From: Microlunatus panaciterrae
Lineage (GTDB): Bacteria; Actinomycetota; Actinomycetes; Propionibacteriales; Propionibacteriaceae
Assembly (NCBI RefSeq): GCF_016907535.1
Contig: NZ_JAFBCF010000001.1
Location: forward strand, 2,604,001-2,668,000
DNA: 64,000 nt
Direction: 5' to 3'
Below are positions 59,695-64,000 of the stretch, one piece after another (position 1 is the stretch's first letter; the number at the start of each line of letters is the position of its first letter). The notes beneath the pieces are model-generated. The model had not been told where the DNA came from. It did no database searches and was given only the letters and a program-made list of their open reading frames with translations. The position numbers and the translations under genes were made by a program.

Positions 59695-59792
59695 AGCTGA
59701 ATCCTTTCTCACACCGGTCCTGCTATTGGGTCCATCCTAGGAGCCGGCCGAGCACGGCCACCGGAGTGGACGTCCGGCCCGGACCTGGGCGC

Positions 59793-60284
59793 TCAGCGGT
59801 AGTTGGTGAACTGCACGTCGAAGTCGTAGTCCTGGGCCTTGATCAGTGCCTGGACCTCCTGCAGGTCGTCACGCTTCTTGCTGCTGACCCGCAGCTCATC
59901 GCCCTGGATCTGAGCCTTGACCCCCTTGGGGCCCTCGTCCCGGATGAGCTTGGACACCTTCTTGGCGTTGTCCTGGCTGATGCCCTCGGCGATGCTCGCG
60001 GTGATCTTGTAGAGCTTGCCCGAGGACCGTGGTTCGCCGGCATCGAGCGACTTGAGGCTGATGCCGCGCTTGACCAGCTTGGACTGGAACACGTCCAGGA
60101 CCGCCTTGACCCGCTCCTCGGAGTTGGCCTCCATCTCGATGACGTCACCCGACCAGGCGATCGCCGCATCGGTGTTCTTGAAGTCGAACCGCTGCCGCAC
60201 CTCTTTGACCGCCTGGTTCAGGGCATTGTCGACCTCCTGGTGGTCGACCTTGCTGACGATGTCGAACGAGTTCTCCGATGCCAT
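59793..60284 (-). CDS. YajQ-family nucleotide-binding protein
   Basis: A 163-residue protein of the YajQ/UPF0234 family: [83 protein letters not shown] and the QFTNYR end are hallmark segments. Some homologs bind cyclic di-GMP and regulate transcription; others bind RNA or are of unknown role. GAAGGAG is before the ATG. Confidence 0.95.
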   Translation of the reverse strand: MASENSFDIVSKVDHQEVDNALNQAVKEVRQRFDFKNTDAAIAWSGDVIEMEANSEERVKAVLDVFQSKLVKRGISLKSLDAGEPRSSGKLYKITASIAEGISQDNAKKVSKLIRDEGPKGVKAQIQGDELRVSSKKRDDLQEVQALIKAQDYDFDVQFTNYR

Positions 60285-60442
60285 CGCGAATCTCCTTCGG
60301 TCGGGTTGGGTACTGGTGTGCCCATTGTGCCCAACTCCGCCCCGACCGGCGGCGGAACCCCCGGATCGTAGTCTGAGGCTCGATTGGGCGCCGCGGCGCA
60401 GGAGTTGCTATTGTTTCTCCTCGCCGCGGGATGCCGCGGTGC

Positions 60443-60527
60443 GGCAGGTTGCCCGAGCGGCCAATGGGAGCGGACTGTAAATCCGTCGGCGATGCCTACG
60501 CAGGTTCGAATCCTGCACCTGCCACCA
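60443..60527 (+). tRNA. tRNA-Tyr (GTA)
   Basis: An 85-nt class II tRNA: acceptor GGCAGGT/ACCTGCC, a long variable arm, T-arm GCAGG-TTCGAAT-CCTGC and encoded CCA. The anticodon GTA is at 60477-60479. Confidence 0.97.
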
Positions 60528-60665
60528 GTGGTGCCCGTCCTCGTCGACGCAGCCGAGGAGTCTGGTGCTTCCCGATCGTGGTCGGCTGGATCTCCCGATT
60601 AGCGCTCGGCGGGCTTCGTTGTGTATCTTTGTGCGTCGGCGCGCGGGTTACCGGGCGCGGGTAAG

Positions 60666-60738
60666 GCCCCTATAGCTCAGTAGGTAGAGCGTCTCCATGG
60701 TAAGGAGAAGGTCTGCGGTTCGATTCCGCATGGGGGCT
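60666..60738 (+). tRNA. tRNA-Thr (GGT)
   Basis: A 73-nt tRNA: acceptor GCCCCTA/TGGGGGC, anticodon stem TCTCC/GGAGA with loop ATGGTAA (anticodon GGT at 60699-60701), and T-loop TTCGATT. No CCA is encoded. Confidence 0.97.
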
Positions 60739-60803
60739 CTGAAGTTCGGACCCGGCGCAACCGCGCGCCGGTGAAAGGCCAGTAGACTGGCGCCGGACCT
60801 CGA

Positions 60804-60879
60804 AGCGGGATAGCTCAGGCGGTAGAGCAAGCGGCTCATAATCGCTGTGTCGCGGGTTCGAGTCCCGCTCCCGCTACCA
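60804..60879 (+). tRNA. tRNA-Met (CAT)
   Basis: A 76-nt tRNA with acceptor AGCGGGA/TCCCGCT, anticodon CAT at 60837-60839 and encoded CCA. The first pair is A-T, and the anticodon stem lacks three consecutive G-C pairs, so this is the elongator form and not the initiator. Confidence 0.93.
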
Positions 60880-60948
60880 GCTACGACCAGCAGTACAGGT
60901 AGGACCACGCAGTACAGGGCAGCACCACTCAGAGATTAGGAACCGACC

Positions 60949-61116
60949 ATGGCCAAGAGCACAGATGTCCGGCCGAAGATCACGCTCGCCTGCACCGAGT
61001 GCAAGGACCGGAACTACATCACCAAGAAGAACCGGCGCAACGACCCGGATCGTCTCGAGCTGAAGAAGTTCTGCCCGCGCTGCCACAGCCACACGGCGCA
61101 CCGCGAAACGCGCTGA
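60949..61116 (+). CDS. rpmG: 50S ribosomal protein L33
   Basis: 55 residues: [18 protein letters not shown], then [24 protein letters not shown]. The two CxxC pairs (CTEC and CPRC) make this the zinc-binding form. It sits just after tRNA-Met, the normal actinobacterial place, in front of the hadA/hadB region. ACCGACC precedes the ATG, with a weak ribosome site. Ends at a hairpin beginning at 61149. Confidence 0.97.
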   Translation: MAKSTDVRPKITLACTECKDRNYITKKNRRNDPDRLELKKFCPRCHSHTAHRETR

Positions 61117-61148
61117 GCAACCACGCCCGACCGGGTGAAGCACCGACG

Positions 61149-61178
61149 ATGAGCCGTCCGCAGCAGCGGGCGGCTCAT
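61149..61178 (+). terminator. Hairpin terminator of rpmG overlapping the start of the next gene
   Basis: The 13-nt arms 61149-61161 and 61166-61178 pair at all positions (one G-U) with an AGCA loop, and are followed by TTGTCATT. The left arm begins with the only upstream ATG of the CbiX-like gene, so translation from that ATG would be hindered if the hairpin forms. Confidence 0.7.
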
Positions 61179-61868
61179 TTGTCATTGCCGCCCCTGATCG
61201 GCCTGGCCCACGGCAGCCGGCATCCCGGGGTACGCCAGTCGCTGGCCACCCTGATGTCGGCCGCCGGTGCACTGCCACCGCAGCCGCCGACCCGACCGGC
61301 CTTCCTTGACCTCACGGAGCCGGATCTGACGACCGTGGCCTGCTCGCTGGCCGAGGCCGGCTACGGCCGGGCGGTGGTGGTCCCGCTGCTGTTCACCGAG
61401 GCGTTCCACTCCCGGGTGGACGTACCGGAGTCGGTCCGGCGGGCGAGCGAGGTGAGTGGTCTGCGGATCGTCACCGCGAACGTGCTCGGCACGGGGGAGG
61501 AGGTGCTGCAGGTGCTGCAGGCCGGCACCGAGCAGCTCCGGATCGGCTCAGAGCAGACCATCATGCTGTTCTCGGTCGGATCCTCCGATGACGAGGCCAA
61601 CGACGCCGTGGTGGACCTCGCCGCCCGATGGCAGCAGCGGCGTGGCAGCCCGGTGGTGCCCGCCTTCGGCACCCGGGAGCCTCGAGGTCGCGACGTGCTG
61701 GCGTCGCTGGCCGGTCCGGTGACGGTGGTGCCGCTGTTCGTCTCACCCGGCCTGCTGCTGGACGCGCTGATCCAGAAGACCGATCGACCAGACATTCGGG
61801 TCGCACCACCGTTGGAGGCGCGGCTGGCCCCTCTGGTGGTCCAGCGCTATCTGGAGAGCCTCCGTTGA
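61149..61868 (+). CDS. CbiX/SirB-type sirohydrochlorin chelatase-like protein
   Basis: A 239-residue member of the CbiX family. Conserved points are IGLAHGSRHPGVRQSL (the metal-binding HGSR), VVPLLFTEAFHSRVDVPE (second-half histidine) and VVPLFVSPG. The family inserts cobalt or ferrous iron into sirohydrochlorin. The ATG at 61149 lies inside a terminator hairpin; TTG at 61179 or 61185 (LSLPPLIGLAHGS) may be the true start. It stands alone between rpmG and FadR, so its precise metal is unknown. Confidence 0.82.
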   Translation: MSRPQQRAAHLSLPPLIGLAHGSRHPGVRQSLATLMSAAGALPPQPPTRPAFLDLTEPDLTTVACSLAEAGYGRAVVVPLLFTEAFHSRVDVPESVRRASEVSGLRIVTANVLGTGEEVLQVLQAGTEQLRIGSEQTIMLFSVGSSDDEANDAVVDLAARWQQRRGSPVVPAFGTREPRGRDVLASLAGPVTVVPLFVSPGLLLDALIQKTDRPDIRVAPPLEARLAPLVVQRYLESLR

Positions 61869-61877
61869 CGGTGGGCG

Positions 61878-62633
61878 TCAGGCGGCGGGCGGCGCCGACG
61901 GGTCGTCGTGGACGAAGTCCTCGACCTTCAGCAGATGGAAGTCCATCAGCAGTCGGGCCCGGTCCGGGTCGTGACTGCGCAGCGCCCCCAGGATCGCGGT
62001 GTGCTCCTCGTGCGCCCGGCGCTCCTGGCCCTCGCTGTGCAGCCCCATCCAGACCCGTGCCCGGGCCGTCCGGCTGGCCAGTGCCTCGATCAGGGCGGCC
62101 AGCGCCGCGTTCCGCGACGACCTGGCGATCACCCGGTGGAAGGCGATGTCCGCCTCGACGAAGTCCTCGGACTGGTGGCTCTCCCGCAGCAGTGGCTCGA
62201 CGCTGTCCAGGATCGCCTGCGCCTCGACCAGGGCCTGGTCGCTGATGTGCAGCGCCGCGCGGGACGCCGACTCCGCCTCCAGGACCCGGCGGACGGCGTG
62301 CAGGTGGGAGCGGTGCTCGGGCGTCTGCAGTTCCACCATGAAGCCCATCGGCGCCAGCAGCAGCCCGGCGTCGAGTGAGGTGACGTAGGTCCCGTCGCCC
62401 TGCCGGGTCTCCAGAACGCCCATGATGCAGAGCGCCCGGACCCCCTCCCGGAGCGATCCCCGGGACACCTTGAGCCGGGCAGCAAGGTCCTTCTCGATCG
62501 GAAGCCTCGAGCCGGCCGACAGCTCGCCGGCGACGATCATGTCCTTGATCCCGTTGAGGACGACGTCGGTCTGCGACTCGCGGTTGGCCACTGGCGCCGT
62601 CTCGGTGACGGCGGTGTCGGATCCTGCATTCAT
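61878..62633 (-). CDS. FadR/GntR-family transcriptional regulator
   Basis: A 251-residue regulator. The N-terminal winged helix-turn-helix (about 20-90: VVLNGIKDMIVAGELSAGSRLPIEKDLAARLKVSRGSLREGVRAL) is followed by an all-helical FCD ligand domain (about 105-235). The FCD metal residues are plausible (D in ADIAFH, H at its end). The ATG at 62633 is chosen for a CATAAT box 6 nt upstream; the frame is open further, but there the composition is poor. Ligand unknown. Confidence 0.9.
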   Translation of the reverse strand: MNAGSDTAVTETAPVANRESQTDVVLNGIKDMIVAGELSAGSRLPIEKDLAARLKVSRGSLREGVRALCIMGVLETRQGDGTYVTSLDAGLLLAPMGFMVELQTPEHRSHLHAVRRVLEAESASRAALHISDQALVEAQAILDSVEPLLRESHQSEDFVEADIAFHRVIARSSRNAALAALIEALASRTARARVWMGLHSEGQERRAHEEHTAILGALRSHDPDRARLLMDFHLLKVEDFVHDDPSAPPAA

Positions 62634-62639
62634 CTGATC

Positions 62640-62645
62640 ATTATG
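62640..62645 (-). promoter_or_regulatory. Predicted -10 of the FadR-type gene
   Basis: CATAAT on the minus strand (near TATAAT), 6 nt before the ATG at 62633. No ribosome site is visible, so this transcript is likely leaderless. Confidence 0.45.
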
Positions 62646-62764
62646 CGTGCTGGCGGATCGGAAGGGAATGCGGGAACCGGGAGCCTCGGCGGCGCCGTCG
62701 AAGCCGCATCGCGATGCGACCGTCGGCGTTCGGCGCATCCCTCACCTCCGCCCGAAGGAACCAC

Positions 62765-63448
62765 ATGTCACACTCTCTGCCCCGGCCGCGCCTGTTCGCC
62801 CTCCGAGCCCTCCTGCTCACCCTCGTCGTCGCCCTGGTCGGCGCCATCGGCGTCGGTACGGCACCGTCGGCACAGGCAGCCACCGTCAGCTGCACCATCA
62901 GCTCCACCCGCACTGTGCGCTACGGCGACTCCGGCAGCTGTGTGCGGCTGCTGCAGCAGCGGCTGGGTGGCCTCGCAGCCGATGGCGCCTTCGGCCCCAA
63001 GACCCTGGCCCGGGTCAAGACGTTCCAGCGTTCCCACGGGCTCAGCCCGGACGGGGTTGTCGGTCCGTTGACGTGGCGGGCGCTGCGGGGCTCCGCTGTC
63101 ACCGCAGATTCGGGCGGTGCGCCCTCCTGCTCTGTCAGCTACCGCGGTCGGACGCTGCGGAACATGTGCGGCACCGCGGTCGCCTATGTCACCTTCTCCC
63201 ACAGCGGCACCCGCCGGGTGATGGCGATCGGGGCCGACGGTCGGGTCTACAACATCGTGTACTACCCCTCCACCGGCTACCTGTCGACCTGGCAGAGCCT
63301 CGGTGGCGTCGCCCGCGGTGGCGTGTACCTCTACACCAACGGTGGTCCCGACAACTTCCGCGTCCGCACCACGGGAACCGACGGGCGCTGGTACTGCCAG
63401 CACTACACCGGCCGCTGGTCCGGCTGGCAGCGCTGCCCGCGGGCCTGA
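62765..63448 (+). CDS. Secreted peptidoglycan-binding protein
   Basis: 227 residues. Residues 1-40 are a Sec signal (RPR charged start, then LLLTLVVALVGAIGVG and AQAA cleavage). Residues 48-100 are a PG_binding_1 domain (VRYGDSGSCVRLLQQRLG, DGAFGPKTLARVKTFQRSHGLSPDGVVGPLTWRAL). The C-terminal 110 residues, Tyr/Gly/Trp-rich with four cysteines, form a second domain I cannot name. GAAGGA precedes the ATG. Cell-wall location inferred. Confidence 0.88.
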   Translation: MSHSLPRPRLFALRALLLTLVVALVGAIGVGTAPSAQAATVSCTISSTRTVRYGDSGSCVRLLQQRLGGLAADGAFGPKTLARVKTFQRSHGLSPDGVVGPLTWRALRGSAVTADSGGAPSCSVSYRGRTLRNMCGTAVAYVTFSHSGTRRVMAIGADGRVYNIVYYPSTGYLSTWQSLGGVARGGVYLYTNGGPDNFRVRTTGTDGRWYCQHYTGRWSGWQRCPRA

Positions 63449-63492
63449 CGCCTGCGGCGTCTCACGCGTAGGTGGTTGCGGTGCGGCCCCGC

Positions 63493-63498
63493 TAGCCT
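63493..63498 (+). promoter_or_regulatory. Predicted -10 of a leaderless promoter for the MaoC-like gene
   Basis: TAGCCT, then GTGGCC (6 nt) and ATG at 63505. Identical hexamer and spacing to the mini-Nuo promoter at 55242. Confidence 0.5.
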
Positions 63499-63504
63499 GT
63501 GGCC

Positions 63505-63936
63505 ATGGCCATCTCAGCAGAGCACGTCGGGCGCAGCTATCCGCCCACGGCGCCCTATGTCGTGTCGGTTGCCAAGATCGCCGAGTTCGCCCGGGCCATC
63601 GGCGACGACAACCCGGCCTATCGTGGCGACCAGCCGATCGCGCCACCGACGTTCGTTGCGGTGATCTCGTCGGCTGCCTGGGAGGCGATGTTCGACGACC
63701 AGGAGTTGGGTCTGGCGCTCCGCCGCATCGTGCACGGAGACCAGCGGTTCAGCTATGAACGGCCGTTGCGGGCCGGTGACCGGGTGACGGCGACACTCAC
63801 CATCGACAAGGTCCGGGTGCGCGACACGGCCGACATCATCGGCTCCTCGGTGCGGGTGGAGACCGTGGAGGGCGAGCTGGTCTGCACCGCCGCCGCGACC
63901 TTCTTCCACAGCCATCAGGAGAGTGCCGATGAGTGA
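63505..63936 (+). CDS. MaoC-like dehydratase N-terminal domain protein (HadA type)
   Basis: 143 residues of the FAS1-like/MaoC N-terminal family: SVAKIAEFARAIGDDNPAYRGD, APPTFVAVIS, RIVHGDQRFSYERPLRAGDRVTATLTIDKVR. This is the non-catalytic partner of a hot-dog-fold dehydratase pair; HadA/HadB and HadB/HadC act in 3-hydroxyacyl-ACP dehydration. An in-frame GTG two codons earlier is possible. Overlaps the next gene by 8 bp. Confidence 0.88.
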   Translation: MAISAEHVGRSYPPTAPYVVSVAKIAEFARAIGDDNPAYRGDQPIAPPTFVAVISSAAWEAMFDDQELGLALRRIVHGDQRFSYERPLRAGDRVTATLTIDKVRVRDTADIIGSSVRVETVEGELVCTAAATFFHSHQESADE

Positions 63937-64000
63937 GGTCAGCGATCTGGACGGTATCCACCAGGGCGGCGTCTCGGTCGGCACCGGGCTGCCGCCGCTG
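63929..64000 (+). CDS. MaoC-family dehydratase, HadB type (N-terminal fragment)
   Basis: Only 24 codons are inside the window (MSEVSDLDGIHQGGVSVGTG, then LPPL). The position directly after the HadA-like gene with an 8-bp overlap, and the loop V-x-V-G-x-x-LPPL typical of the catalytic hot-dog partner, support the call. The rest lies beyond 64000. Confidence 0.7.
   Translation, partial: MSEVSDLDGIHQGGVSVGTGLPPL

Overview
The window is GC-rich, with many GTG and TTG starts, short or overlapping gene junctions and repeated leaderless-promoter signatures. It carries a 14-gene nuoA-N operon, a fused rmlC-rmlD gene, an oxygen-independent 2-oxoacid:ferredoxin oxidoreductase (korAB) and the rpmG-hadA-hadB neighbourhood. 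Together these point to an actinobacterium, plausibly of the Propionibacteriaceae/Nocardioidaceae type. That placement is inferred from gene content, not from a database search. No rRNA, CRISPR array or canonical insertion sequence was seen.

Layout. 0-3.8 kb: a membrane-anchored molybdopterin oxidoreductase (cut by the window edge), isochorismate synthase, and a DUF559-type nuclease-like gene bracketed by two 54-bp palindromic repeats. 3.8-21.1 kb: the complete complex I operon nuoA-N followed by a polyprenyl diphosphate synthase, a pairing that fits menaquinone-dependent respiration. 21.2-22.6 kb: argG of the long E. coli class, with an ARG-box-like operator and a leaderless promoter. 22.7-32.3 kb: a sugar-catabolism block holding a PAS-AraC regulator, an ABC importer without its ATPase, three different TIM-barrel isomerase/epimerase-type proteins, a zinc dehydrogenase, a ThuA-like protein and an alpha/beta hydrolase. 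32.3-36.5 kb: larE-larB-larC for the nickel-pincer cofactor, without larA, then a LacI regulator. 36.5-36.85 kb: a non-coding array of six short repeats.

36.9-43 kb: a lipase-like hydrolase, a degenerate HPt-like protein beside an OmpR-type response regulator, an M13 peptidase and a Pro/Gly-rich membrane protein. 43-49 kb: dTDP-rhamnose synthesis (rmlA, rmlB, rmlCD) and an ABC exporter pair. 49.5-52 kb: an idonate-type dehydrogenase, a DUF2127 protein and a RarD permease. 52.1-56.6 kb: korAB, divergent from a three-gene mini complex I module (NuoB-, NuoC- and NuoI-like) with no membrane arm. 56.6-64 kb: GH20 hexosaminidase, a second repeat-bracketed DUF559 gene, a repeat-built helical protein, YajQ, tRNA-Tyr/Thr/Met, rpmG, a CbiX-like chelatase, a FadR-type regulator, a secreted peptidoglycan-binding protein and the hadA/hadB-like dehydratase pair (the second cut by the edge).

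The most unusual signals are: (i) two unrelated-repeat DUF559 cassettes with the same geometry (repeat, about 70 bp, gene, about 5 bp, repeat), which resembles a REP/RAYT-type element built around a PD-(D/E)XK nuclease; (ii) the korAB/mini-Nuo divergon; (iii) the sugar block with three TIM-barrel enzymes; (iv) ten TANNNT-like hexamers placed 6-7 nt before a start codon.
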